Shown piece by piece: positions 22,201 to 27,673 of a stretch of 64,000 nt of DNA. The notes below the pieces were generated by a model. That model saw nothing but the letters and a program-made list of their open reading frames with translations. It was not told where the DNA came from and ran no database searches. Every line of letters starts with the position of its first letter. The stretch's first letter is position 1. Source of the stretch: Fibrobacterota bacterium (GTDB lineage Bacteria; Fibrobacterota; Fibrobacteria; UBA11236); contig JAQBPN010000103.1 of the NCBI GenBank assembly GCA_028287505.1, positions 1 through 64,000 on the forward strand, in the 5' to 3' direction. A program made the position numbers and the translations under genes.

Positions 22201-23255
22201 CGACCGTGAGGCAGTATTTGATCGATCCGCTTTTGCCGTACGGCCAGGTGATTGCTGAGACGGATGGAAGCAATAGCCTGGTGAGCGAATACGTGGCAGG
22301 ACTCGACAGGGTGAGTTTGCGGAGGAGCGGTGCGGTGCACTACTACCTGGCCGATGGGCAGGGTTCGACGCGGTTGTTGACCGACTCCACAGGTACGGTG
22401 ACGGATTCAACCGTATACACGGCCTTTGGTGAAACGCTGTTCTCGAGTGGATCTACGCCGAATAATTTCCTTTACACTGGTGAACAATTCGACGCAAGCG
22501 CTGGCCTCTACAATCTCAGGGCTCGGCTCATGGATCCGAGGGTGGGACGGTTCGCATCCGTGGATCCTTACGAAGGGGATCCTGAAGCGCCCATCAGCTT
22601 GCACCGCTATCTCTATGCGGGAGCCAGTCCATCGAATTTCGTTGACCCTACGGGAGAAGTTTTCATCGGTGAGTTACTTCTCTCGATCTCGGTTTCCTCA
22701 ATTCTCATTAATGTTGGTGCCACGATAAACCGATCGGCTGCTACAAAAATTCCTCTAAGCGCGTATTCTGCCGACAATGATGTGCAGCAAACAATTGGAA
22801 TTACTTTTGCTGAGTCTGGTACCGTAAGTAACGGCGGAGAATCGATCGACGAACAGGTAGCTATAGCCGCAACTGTTATTAATCGTGTTTGGTATTCAAC
22901 TTGGTCCAAGCAAAATCGCAGGGATTTCGGTGGAACGGTAGGCGCTGTTATCAGCAAAAAAGGCGAATATCTCGCTTATGGTGGCGATAGGTGGAATCTT
23001 GTCATGTCGGGATCTTCTTTGAAAACACCGGAGGTTCTGAGTTCGTTGCTAAAAACAAACGGGGATCGATTGCACTTTAATAATGTCGTGTCCGCTGTTC
23101 CGACGGATCTATCCTTGCCCATAGATGCGCTAGGAGGCTATCCCATTTGGTTTCAGAAAGGGAGCACGAGTCCAAGTAAGGACCGAGCAGAATATTTGGG
23201 AAAAATCGGGTTGCATAACTTCTGGGGGCTAGTTGATGGTCGCGAAGCTTACTAA
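13269..23255 (+). CDS. Giant Sec-exported RHS/YD-repeat polymorphic-toxin-like protein with SleB/CwlJ-like tip
   Basis: 3,328 residues from ATG 13269 (AGGAG 6 bases upstream). In order: signal peptide 1-25; ThuA/amidotransferase-like Rossmann region about 30-220; five tandem Ig-like repeats of about 69 residues (225-570, 'PPVV.ITSPA.G'); PASTA-like 575-635; CARDB-like 637-760; FG-GAP blades about 797-1165 ('DGDGSPEVVF'); second CARDB-like domain near 1227; several Ig/cadherin-like modules 1349-1920; then the RHS shell with dozens of YD repeats from about 2118; RHS-associated core 3024-3127 ending 'YLYAGASPSNFVDPTG'. The final 200 residues are a distinct, AT-richer tip with 'FAESG' (E3182), 'VAIAATVINRV' and a terminal 'IGLHNFWG', matching the pattern of SleB/CwlJ lytic transglycosylases. 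Known for the class: the shell encloses and releases a C-terminal toxin. A peptidoglycan-cutting toxin is inferred. Confidence 0.88.
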   Translation: MTKLIKIAPGFLFLLALFTATPAHAASVLLVVDEAGMWQGDSVMKVLAEELGHTVTVSTPPVTVSQASGKDLILVSSTYSPDLDDGFRTVAIPILNWSVYEWEDMALVESGNTSSDASAKRIKIIDSTHAMAAGQHGLDTIASSNNDLDYAIPTSSAQIVATRNGSPGLASIWGYEAGAAMAYGYNAPARRAGTFVYNNGPTKLNTAGRNLMKAAMTWCLAGSVDTTPPVVHITSPANGKGFTSSPISVAWTADGVTQTSQLTETLTEGSNKILRTATDGSGNTGKDSITVVLDTHGPTVVITSPANGYVTNQASATIAWTVDGATQTIQLTASLSVGSNNIVRSATDSLGNLGKDSITIVRDTVAPVVVITSPAADQLYNVSSISVAWTVDGVTQTGQTTETLSADGAHNVIRSATDAAGNVGADTVRVFRDMTAPVVAITSPADGGITNQTFTVVAWTVDGMNQTLSGTYENLDAGDNFIIRTATDSAGNVGRDTIRFVCDNVPPVIALISPNQSAVVVDTSVDIHWSIDGVSQTPIHHHMDSGEVNIITLTAADAADNHDTLNVSVYAGIYIPDLIGRTYFQADSLLHLSALGKDSSWVDNDTVPTGQVFAQSPVAGDSLPYHFLVHYKISRGTDAKDLTPTSLATKDMTVNPVSLESGGFVRLAVANLGRTAVEDSFSLVVFEDRNRDLRFSPDTDLYLGRTTNIDPIEAGDTAVFDIAVSGGLTFNGNRISAVADYANAIAETDEGNNAIQSMAQCRKLPLTVNYTPILKWEWVDSIGAGSEIAINTPLVAHLTDDNGDGKYDSKDIPEILVATIDNGDGGHLIALNGRDGHEVWRKAGRVNWPSVAATGDIDGDGSPEVVFIESRTNSWYRRLLILDNMGNRKDSCDWQFFGSIGFGIDESVTMSDLDGDGKAELIWGQNIFDHRGRLIYPKSFYKDYHSLQAADLDGDGYQELVGLFTLPTNINRELSIFDYRSKTLTFRSTESVSDVPLIGRVGTDPRILSPFAEGPDSIGGAAIFNPSLDSVSHIPSIQFVHPGFMIPDYLTDHFFFGKDSARIMFAVGSTIGDQGRPYFSRTNLRDSSVSYWLHPHGVDGSAFSARGTVFDFADDDNPKVVLETDDSIFIQDSSGAILGKVRASGHRWTTGITMADADNDGHADIVAVSAFPDSSSLSRVAVYSNPTWVGARTLYNQNGYTVTNINDDGTIPRFPTPSWQANNTVNIQCTEGHYACVDMTASLPQFVQDTAGHDTLTARIGNGGALTLPAGIPVTLYAGHLGAETKLVTLNSPQRLEAGEYYTFRYPVADSVKGAFSFRFAADDSGHGNGGLDEIDEINNSVVLSIMVNNLAPVVTAPGHRYAEPATAFLDTLHAIDSDGDSVTFRLAKAPLGMTLDAHTGILSWMPPDSLPRCTVTVAVSDPYQATTMASLLIYIGNAANHPPHIVSTPDTVVLLNTIDLPISHAYRYIIQASDTDGEALEYDARCLNCEGHSGSRPELTNNRISWIPFQPIWSAEDSLIMRVTVTDARGGIDSQTFTLRLTDPEVSGNHPPGFVSTPPTTVVAGADYRYVVKAADADGDAITYFLNAAPDDMTVSGGVVQWHTPPTPGATADVELTVSDVHSAQAHQFWHIALVPDVIPPGLNVSFSQNPVQPGHSVTVTVHALDNVGVASMALSQDGSPVTLTSGQYTFTPADSGDYAFAASADDTSGNVGHATSILRVTASADNTPPTVSVSHSPTDPDAGDLVTFTVDASDDVALDTTRMWVKVDGVNLVVHDGEAQYTALRPGSFTAKVAAYDLSGNSALGSDAFYVSPLGADTTAPTAELISPAEDSVVYSRVNVLGTAYDAHLAYYTLSYREVGTTTWVEFSRSTSAVQNNKLGLVDATTLVNGDYEILLSVYDRSGNSNSKSTQVHVTGEKKVGNFSLSFQDLSVPMAGMDLSVTRAYDSRVKTQGDFGIGWKMGLRSITLNENRNQGTEWSVDVSFGFIPHFDINPQKAHTVSITLPGGRKQEFTAVPQFFSQFDPSYGTMTYQAKPGTYSKLEAMDVGDFIVVGGDLYDVDGDFESSFNPQLYKLTLLDGSYFVIDQDEGGVTESGDANGNKIEWDSAFVSHSAGNYIDFSRDDEGRVTGITDGAGRSVQYVYDVLGNLGKVVDPNGNTTLFKYGPDSYLTDIVDARGVRANRTEYDDDGRIVRQINAEGDTLLMNHDIDHNLEEVLDFNGHVTSYGYDLHGNVTRKMDDAGNSWFYSYDLSDNLLSTLSPDGTLKNSTYDADGNELSSTDEMGHLTTRSYNAQGKPETVTDALGRTTEYVYDGAGNLVQETGPDGTVQSQRTYDAHGNVLTEKDALGHTTTHTYNSLGWLLSATDPLSHTQHFGHDGAGNVLFEVNAAGDTTHFAYDNNGNRVAEVNAFGDSVKTEYNAINKVVKRIDALGHVTLSVYDNLGDKIADTAADTTVTSRTYDAQGNVASITDAVGRTTHMQYDFENRLIKTTFPDMNYTTTTYDALGRRIRAVDANGNATEYGYDDAGRNISVTDALGHITQYEYDEAGRKTSMIDALGHRIDYAYDDYDRLTVTTYPDATTRSITYDDVGRKTAETDPMGFTTHFYYDNAGNLTAVKDAAGDSTSYTYDENNNRLTQKDANNHTTSMAYDLLNRMVSRTYPNGNQERWTYNSNGAMLSHVKGMDSTAYAYDVMDREVYREHFNSGHTVATTYTLDGKRETVVDHRGTSTFSYDNRSRLAGEGHPNGDSLENHYDAQGNRTSVVTPFGTTHYTYDVLNRMASVVSPQSKTTTYHYDAVGNRDSVVSPNGTTSGYQYDALNRLARVRHYKAGTILAHYAYALNAAGIRTQVTEKDSSKVFFAYDSLYRLKSERRTGNHTDTMTYTYDPVGNRSTKGHRGVTTNYAYNNRDQLLSEWDGTDSTLYAYDSVGRMLTKAEAGGTTHYRWRDEDRLDSLYGPGVSVKYQYDADGQRVKDSTGSTVRQYLIDPLLPYGQVIAETDGSNSLVSEYVAGLDRVSLRRSGAVHYYLADGQGSTRLLTDSTGTVTDSTVYTAFGETLFSSGSTPNNFLYTGEQFDASAGLYNLRARLMDPRVGRFASVDPYEGDPEAPISLHRYLYAGASPSNFVDPTGEVFIGELLLSISVSSILINVGATINRSAATKIPLSAYSADNDVQQTIGITFAESGTVSNGGESIDEQVAIAATVINRVWYSTWSKQNRRDFGGTVGAVISKKGEYLAYGGDRWNLVMSGSSLKTPEVLSSLLKTNGDRLHFNNVVSAVPTDLSLPIDALGGYPIWFQKGSTSPSKDRAEYLGKIGLHNFWGLVDGREAY

Positions 23256-23922
23256 AAAAATTGGTGTAGCCCTGCTTTTTATGGCTTCTGTCTTCGCTGA
23301 CGAACGCGAGGACAACATAAGCCTTGCGAATAAATACATTGTGCACGCTGCTGAAGTGATTCCGCTTTTTAATTATAAAACCAAAAAGAAATTTGCGTTC
23401 CCTGTTAAGATCATCAGTAAATATGCGGTTGATAATTACACTGCTGGGGATAGTGTTGTTGAAGTGTATTATCCTGAGCTGTTTATTAAAGGTTACGTGT
23501 TTAAGGATTCAGCGGTGGGTTTTTATGCTGCAGGGCTTGATTTCCAGACCAACATGCGTGGGAAGAAAGAAGAATTTGAACGCCTTATTCCAAAGGGCAA
23601 CGTGGAGTCGCAAACGGTAATTGGCCCTGAACATGACGGCGAGTTTTTTAAAACCGTCGATGCCAAAATCGCAAAGCTGCTCAATCAATGCGATGAGCCT
23701 GACAGCACCTTTCACGACACGTGGTTTATGGGGTGGGAAACGGGGGCGGTTGGCTATGTGTATTATGTCCACGCCAAGGAGCCGGACCAAGTCGGAGAAA
23801 TCATTTATCGAAAGAGCGATGCTTCTTCAATTCACTGCTCCTTTAAAAAATCCGCGAACGAGAAGGAGTACAGTCAGATTTTGAAAAGAGGGATCCGGAT
23901 GAAAAGCCAGACCAAAAAATAA
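23236..23922 (+). CDS. Candidate periplasmic immunity protein for the RHS tip
   Basis: 228 residues from ATG 23236, overlapping the end of the RHS gene by 20 bases. A clear Sec signal peptide (basic VAKLTKK, hydrophobic core, cleavage after ASVFA, residue 21) predicts a periplasmic location. The mature part is an alpha/beta mixture with aromatic-rich 'DTWFMGWETGAVGYVYYVH' and no recognised domain. Base composition is clearly AT-richer than the RHS shell and matches the RHS tip, as expected if tip and immunity gene were acquired together. Immunity function is inferred from position, coupling and compartment match with a cell-wall-cutting tip. It might instead be an unrelated exported protein. 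Confidence 0.65.
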   Translation: MVAKLTKKIGVALLFMASVFADEREDNISLANKYIVHAAEVIPLFNYKTKKKFAFPVKIISKYAVDNYTAGDSVVEVYYPELFIKGYVFKDSAVGFYAAGLDFQTNMRGKKEEFERLIPKGNVESQTVIGPEHDGEFFKTVDAKIAKLLNQCDEPDSTFHDTWFMGWETGAVGYVYYVHAKEPDQVGEIIYRKSDASSIHCSFKKSANEKEYSQILKRGIRMKSQTKK

Positions 23923-23961
23923 GGTTGGCTCGGTTTGTTTTTGGCGGCAACAATCCCTACA

Positions 23962-24246
23962 TCAGTGCTGCCCGATCAGCCCCTTGATCTGCCGAAGGAT
24001 CATCTTCTGCCCATCGGGCCTTAGCCGCCCGAACAACCCCTGCACCTTGGCTTCGAGCGTGTTGCGGTGCAGCCGCCGCGTCGGGGCCTCCACGCGCTTG
24101 CGCCCTTCGCCGCCGTAAAGCTCTTCTATCGAGGCGCCTAAGAGCTGCGCCAACTTGGGCACCAGCTCCACGTCCGGTTTCCGGGAACCGCGCTCATAGT
24201 TCGCGATAGCCACCTGGGTTAACCCCAACTGCTCGGCCAGCTCCAC
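23962..24246 (-). CDS. XRE-family helix-turn-helix regulator, apparently 5'-truncated
   Basis: 94 residues from GTG 24246. The HTH core 'LAEQLGLTQVAIANYERGSRKPDVELVPKLAQLLG' is a good XRE/Cro match, but helix 1 is incomplete. In-frame codons continue upstream only for 'NRKRKGFTQ' before a stop at 24274-24276, so about ten expected residues are missing. At that same point the sequence changes into an inverted-repeat-rich stretch. The gene may be truncated or use a non-standard start. It lies beside, and on the same strand as, the STAND-Mrr gene and could have controlled it. Confidence 0.6.
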   Translation of the reverse strand: MELAEQLGLTQVAIANYERGSRKPDVELVPKLAQLLGASIEELYGGEGRKRVEAPTRRLHRNTLEAKVQGLFGRLRPDGQKMILRQIKGLIGQH

Positions 24247-24271
24247 CTGGGTGAAGCCTTTGCGTTTCCGA

Positions 24272-24387
24272 TTTTACGCAAACTGCCTGCGGCAGTCCGG
24301 TTCTTCCAGACCTTCACGTAAAACACGTTATGCAAACCGACCGGCTCCGCATACGACCTCCGAAGGCGGCCTATGCCAGACCGGTCG
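24272..24387. repeat. Nested inverted repeats between the XRE and STAND-Mrr genes
   Basis: Three dyads are visible: TTTTACG (24272-24278) with CGTAAAA (24317-24323), enclosing CTGCC/GGCAG (24283-24295); and a larger imperfect hairpin, CGACCGG (24338-24344) with CCGGTCG (24381-24387), containing GCATA/TATGC. The segment starts where the XRE reading frame loses its N-terminus. It lies downstream of the leftward STAND-Mrr gene and may act as a terminator or mark an insertion. Confidence 0.55.
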
Positions 24388-24400
24388 CAGAACGCACTCT

Positions 24401-25534
24401 TTAACGACCGGACTTTTTATATCCCTGGATCCAGCGCGCAAGGTCGAAATAGTCACGAAGAGCCAGCTGGTATTGGTGCTTTTGCTGGAAGGCCTGGGCG
24501 TCTGCGCTGAACGAAGAAGTAGTCACCATCATCGCGCTGCTCGCCTGATAATCGCAAAGCGTTCCGTACAAGGAGCGCACCAGGTCCACTCCCACCTTTC
24601 GGTCTTCCCGGTATCGCTTCGCCTCGACCAGGCAGAGCAATCTCCCGAGCTCCGTCTTTTGGTACGCGAGGATATCTTTTCCGCCATCCCTCGTAGCCTT
24701 AGTCAGCTCGACCTCCCAACCCATGTCGGTCAGAATTTCCGCTAGCACCTCTTCGAACTTCCGAGGCGACAGATCGAATATGGCGTTGGGCTGCTTCTTG
24801 AGCTGGTGAAGGAGGGCCTCGTTGGCCATGACGATTGTGGGCTTAACGACGGAAACGATTTGATCCTGAGAGGCCTTTTCAGAAAGGTCATAAAGGTTGC
24901 CGAGGAGTATGCGCTCGAAGTTATCTTTTCCTCCCGACTCTAATAGGTCAGCCAATAAGGAAATCGCCAAGGGGTTTCCTTGGGTAAACTTCATCGCTTG
25001 CTCAAAATGCTTCTGAGAAAAATCGAAGGAGGAGAGAACCCTCTGCAAAAGTATCTCCGCGGCGTCGCTGTCTAAGGGCTCCAGCTCCAAAACTTTCGCT
25101 CGACGGATTTCCGGTCGACGCCGCATTGTGATGGCTAAAGACTTTACGCGCTTCCAATTGAAGATCTTGTCCGTTGCCTCGCTGAGCTGCTTGTCTGTTA
25201 AAGCATCCGCCCCATCAAGAACAACCATGGTCTCCTCGAATGGTCGATCTTCCCGTCGAGCTTCCTCAAAGTCGTGAACCAATTTGTCGATCGCTTTAGT
25301 CGCATCCTTTTCCGAGGACAAATCGAGCCAAAGCGGCTCCATGAAAAAATGATCATACGAATTCAAATAGCTCTGCAGCAGACTTGACTTGCCGACACCG
25401 GCGGGTCCCACCAGCACAACGGGTGAACCGTGATCGCCCCAACGCAGCCGCTCCCTAAGCCAGCTCAACTCTTTGCGTCGGCCGATGAAGAAGGGATTGA
25501 CTTTCAAGTTTCGAAAACGGCGGTCTCTGCCCAT
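24401..25534 (-). CDS. STAND-type ATPase fused to an Mrr-like restriction nuclease domain
   Basis: 377 residues from ATG 25534. The N-terminal NTPase has Walker A GPAGVGKS (43-50), Walker B MVVLDGAD (103-110) and a 'QGNPLAISLL' motif (185-194), as in STAND/NB-ARC-like ATPases. The C-terminal domain from about residue 253 ('DLSPRKFEEVLAEILTDMGW') is an Mrr_cat nuclease with D287 in GGKD and E304-x-K306 in VEAKRY, the PD-(D/E)xK active site, followed by 'MMVTTSSFSADA'. No sensor repeats lie between them, which makes it compact compared with Avs-type proteins. A DNA-cutting antiphage or plasmid-defence effector is inferred. Upstream in-frame codons are in a hairpin-bearing non-coding region and are not included. 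Confidence 0.8.
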   Translation of the reverse strand: MGRDRRFRNLKVNPFFIGRRKELSWLRERLRWGDHGSPVVLVGPAGVGKSSLLQSYLNSYDHFFMEPLWLDLSSEKDATKAIDKLVHDFEEARREDRPFEETMVVLDGADALTDKQLSEATDKIFNWKRVKSLAITMRRRPEIRRAKVLELEPLDSDAAEILLQRVLSSFDFSQKHFEQAMKFTQGNPLAISLLADLLESGGKDNFERILLGNLYDLSEKASQDQIVSVVKPTIVMANEALLHQLKKQPNAIFDLSPRKFEEVLAEILTDMGWEVELTKATRDGGKDILAYQKTELGRLLCLVEAKRYREDRKVGVDLVRSLYGTLCDYQASSAMMVTTSSFSADAQAFQQKHQYQLALRDYFDLARWIQGYKKSGR

Positions 25535-25676
25535 AATAGGTAAAGGATAAAAATGTTCGCGGGGAGTTGGCCGGGCGATGCTGGGGCATGGCCCATGGCC
25601 GGGCCCGCACCAGGGCAGTGCGGAGCGCACGCGGAGGGACGGCTGCGCCCGCATTGGCGCTTGTGCCTGCGCGCGG

Positions 25677-25705
25677 CTTTGGCTTTTTGGAACAAAAAGC
25701 CAAAG
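25677..25705. other. Perfect 13-bp hairpin in the STAND-Mrr leader
   Basis: CTTTGGCTTTTTG-GAA-CAAAAAGCCAAAG, a 13-bp perfect stem with a 3-base loop, lies in a GC-rich non-coding segment about 140 bp upstream of the STAND-Mrr start. It could be a terminator insulating that gene, or part of a dispersed palindromic element. Confidence 0.65.
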
Positions 25706-25830
25706 GGTGGGAGGAATGCCTTCCCTGGGCCCCGTTCCTGGTTGTAGGGAGTCAGCGGATCCCACCTCTGGGTTCTGCGCCCCGTAGCTTGCGCCGGTTA
25801 TGGCGGTACAGGAAGACCGAAGCGCCCATA

Positions 25831-26013
25831 TTCTTATGATTCTCTGAACCGCATGGTCTCACGGACTTATCCGAACGGCAACCAGGAACGCTGGAGCTAC
25901 ACCCCCAATGGACCTATGCTTTCCCATGTGAAGGGTATGGACAACCAGCTTATGCCTACGACGCGATGGACCGCGAGGTGTATCGTAAGCATTTCAACAG
26001 TGGCCATACCGCC
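25831..26013 (+). pseudogene. Frameshifted RHS/YD-repeat remnant
   Basis: About 183 bases align closely with 21212-21393 inside the RHS shell (for example 'CGCATGGTCTC', 'TATCCGAACGG', 'CATGTGAAGGGTATGGACA'), with scattered substitutions. One base is missing just after GGGTATGGACA relative to the full gene, which breaks the frame. The copy has neither start nor tip. It ends within 20 bases of the 3' end of the GDSL gene, so it marks the right edge of the accessory island. It is either the relic of a second RHS gene or a recombination by-product. Confidence 0.85.
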
Positions 26014-26030
26014 CGGGCTTCCAAGGTTTT

Positions 26031-26861
26031 TCAAATCCCTTTCAATTCCAGGCGCTGCCCGGAAGCATTCCTATCCACCCCGGTTCCCGCCGGGTCCGGA
26101 AATCGATCAACCCGATGGGAGAGCATGCGTCCGCTTTTCCCTTCCGGTGAAGCGAGCCGGCGGATTTCCGTGGGGGCCGCCGTCAGGGCGCGATAGAAAA
26201 CATGGCCGAGCGTATCTTCGCCCGCCTGGTTGGGATGCACGCCGTCGTCCATGAACAATTGGGCCTTCCCTTTCAGGGGAGTATTCGCATCGATGATCGG
26301 CAGATTTTTTTCCATCGCCACTTGCTTGAGAATCACGATGATTTTCTGGAGCGCGGTGTCGTTGATTCCATAGCTGGACTTGATCACCGGGACCGGCAGC
26401 ACGATCCAGATTTTCGGATGGGAGGCCATCGAGCCCAGGGTGTCGATCATGGCGAGGCAATCCTTTTTGAAATCCTGTTTGTGGGCGTCCCAATTCTGGG
26501 GCTTGGTGTCGTTGGTGCCGAGCTTCATGGTAATGATGTCGGGTTGGAAGGTGAATGCGTCCTTCAGCTTGCCCTTGGTCCAATAAGGAGTGTCCCCGCT
26601 CTTGAGCAGGGTGGTGGAAGAGACTCCGTCGTTCTGCACCAGGTATCCCGTTCCCAAAAGCTTCTGGAGAGCGGCCGGGTAGGCGTTCGCATTGCCGCCC
26701 ACCACGGTTCCTTCCGTGATGCTGTTCCCGATGCATGCAATCTTGATTTGAGCCGCGGCGGTATGGATAGCCAGGGCAAAGGCCGCCGGGGCAAGCGTGA
26801 GCGCCGCCAGCATCCCCGCCGTCATGTGGATGGCGAGGAGGTGGACTTTGGATTTCCGCAT
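26031..26861 (-). CDS. Secreted SGNH/GDSL-family hydrolase
   Basis: 276 residues from ATG 26861. The signal peptide is about residues 1-37. SGNH blocks are complete: block I GNSITEG with Ser47, Gly79 in 'NDGVSS', block III GTND with N117, and block V 'DDGVHPN' with D206 and H209. These are the catalytic triad and oxyanion residues of SGNH esterases such as acetylxylan and rhamnogalacturonan acetylesterases. It probably removes acyl groups from polysaccharides outside the cytoplasm; the exact substrate cannot be told. Its 3' end abuts the RHS remnant, so the last residues may have been altered by the island junction. Confidence 0.88.
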   Translation of the reverse strand: MRKSKVHLLAIHMTAGMLAALTLAPAAFALAIHTAAAQIKIACIGNSITEGTVVGGNANAYPAALQKLLGTGYLVQNDGVSSTTLLKSGDTPYWTKGKLKDAFTFQPDIITMKLGTNDTKPQNWDAHKQDFKKDCLAMIDTLGSMASHPKIWIVLPVPVIKSSYGINDTALQKIIVILKQVAMEKNLPIIDANTPLKGKAQLFMDDGVHPNQAGEDTLGHVFYRALTAAPTEIRRLASPEGKSGRMLSHRVDRFPDPAGTGVDRNASGQRLELKGI

Positions 26862-27005
26862 GCTTGACCGCTTTCCGGGACTTCCGCTGACTGGCAGGAT
26901 CCTCTTAAGATAGGCGCGCGGAAGGCCGGTCTCGCGTACAATTCCGGCATGATCCAGTACTTTCATGCTATTTTATCCGCTTAGAGAACCTTATCGGGAG
27001 CATGG

Positions 27006-27647
27006 GTGGCGAAGAAGAACTTTTACGCGGCGATATTCAAGGACGGGACGCATAGGATCTATTCCAACTGGCCGGACTGCCAGAGGGCCACTACCGGAGT
27101 CCCGGAAATCCAGTTCAAAGGCTTCGTCACCCGCAGCGAGGCGGTCGCCTGGGTCGCCTTGACCATACCCAGCGAGGCCTCGCTCACGCTGGAAGAAAAA
27201 TCCGCTTCCGGCTATGCCGCCGGGACCATCCTCATCTACGTGGACGGCTCCTATATCCATCAGCGGTGCAAGCGCGCGGGATGGGCGTGGATTGCCATCC
27301 GGGACGGTCAGGTCATCGCCAAGGAATCAGGCGTCACGGAAAAGGATGCTTTGTCGCGCAATATCGACGGCGAACTGGAAGCCGCGATCAAGGCGATGGA
27401 GTGGGCCCACCACCATGGCCATAAGGCGGTGATCCATCACGATTATTCGGGCATCTCCATGTGGGCCTCCGGAGCCTGGAAGGTGAAGGCGGAGGTTTCC
27501 AAGGACTACGTCGAGCGGATCCGGAATCTCAAGGCGGGAGTGACTTTCCAAAAGGTGGTGGGGCATTCCGGGGATGTATTCAACGACATGGTCGACAAAC
27601 TTGCCGGGGAGGCCATCGATGCCTTCCTGGGGAAGGCCTCCGATTAG
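27006..27647 (+). CDS. Ribonuclease H with N-terminal hybrid-binding (viroplasmin-like) domain
   Basis: 213 residues from GTG 27006; GGGAG lies 5 bases upstream. Residues 5-50 ('NFYAAIFKDGTHRIYSNWPD...FKGFVTRSEAVAWV') form the caulimovirus viroplasmin/RNase H1 hybrid-binding fold. The catalytic domain has D80 (YVDGSY), E123 (GELEAA), D146 (HHDYSG) and D197 (NDMVDKLA), the complete DEDD set. It should cleave the RNA strand of RNA/DNA hybrids such as R-loops and primers. This two-domain form is common in Bacteroidetes/FCB bacteria and Firmicutes. It stands alone between a divergent GDSL gene and a convergent SnoaL-like gene. Confidence 0.9.
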   Translation: MAKKNFYAAIFKDGTHRIYSNWPDCQRATTGVPEIQFKGFVTRSEAVAWVALTIPSEASLTLEEKSASGYAAGTILIYVDGSYIHQRCKRAGWAWIAIRDGQVIAKESGVTEKDALSRNIDGELEAAIKAMEWAHHHGHKAVIHHDYSGISMWASGAWKVKAEVSKDYVERIRNLKAGVTFQKVVGHSGDVFNDMVDKLAGEAIDAFLGKASD

Positions 27648-27673
27648 ACGAAGGCATCGTTTGGAGACCGGCC

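Noticed and set aside
19600-22400. CRISPR-like periodic repeats
   Set aside because: The periodicity is that of protein YD repeats (TAYGAY codons) in one long open frame; repeat units vary in length and sequence.
24247-24400. Integron attC site between the XRE and STAND-Mrr genes
   Set aside because: There is a hairpin and a GTTATGC-like string, but the core boxes RYYYAAC and GTTRRRY are not present as a proper pair, and no integron integrase is in the window.
11255-26030. Duplicated tRNA 3' end (attR) at the right side of the island
   Set aside because: I looked for GGTTCAATCCCTACGG or a shorter part of it near 25.5-26.1 kb and saw none, so an integrase-made attL/attR pair is not supported.
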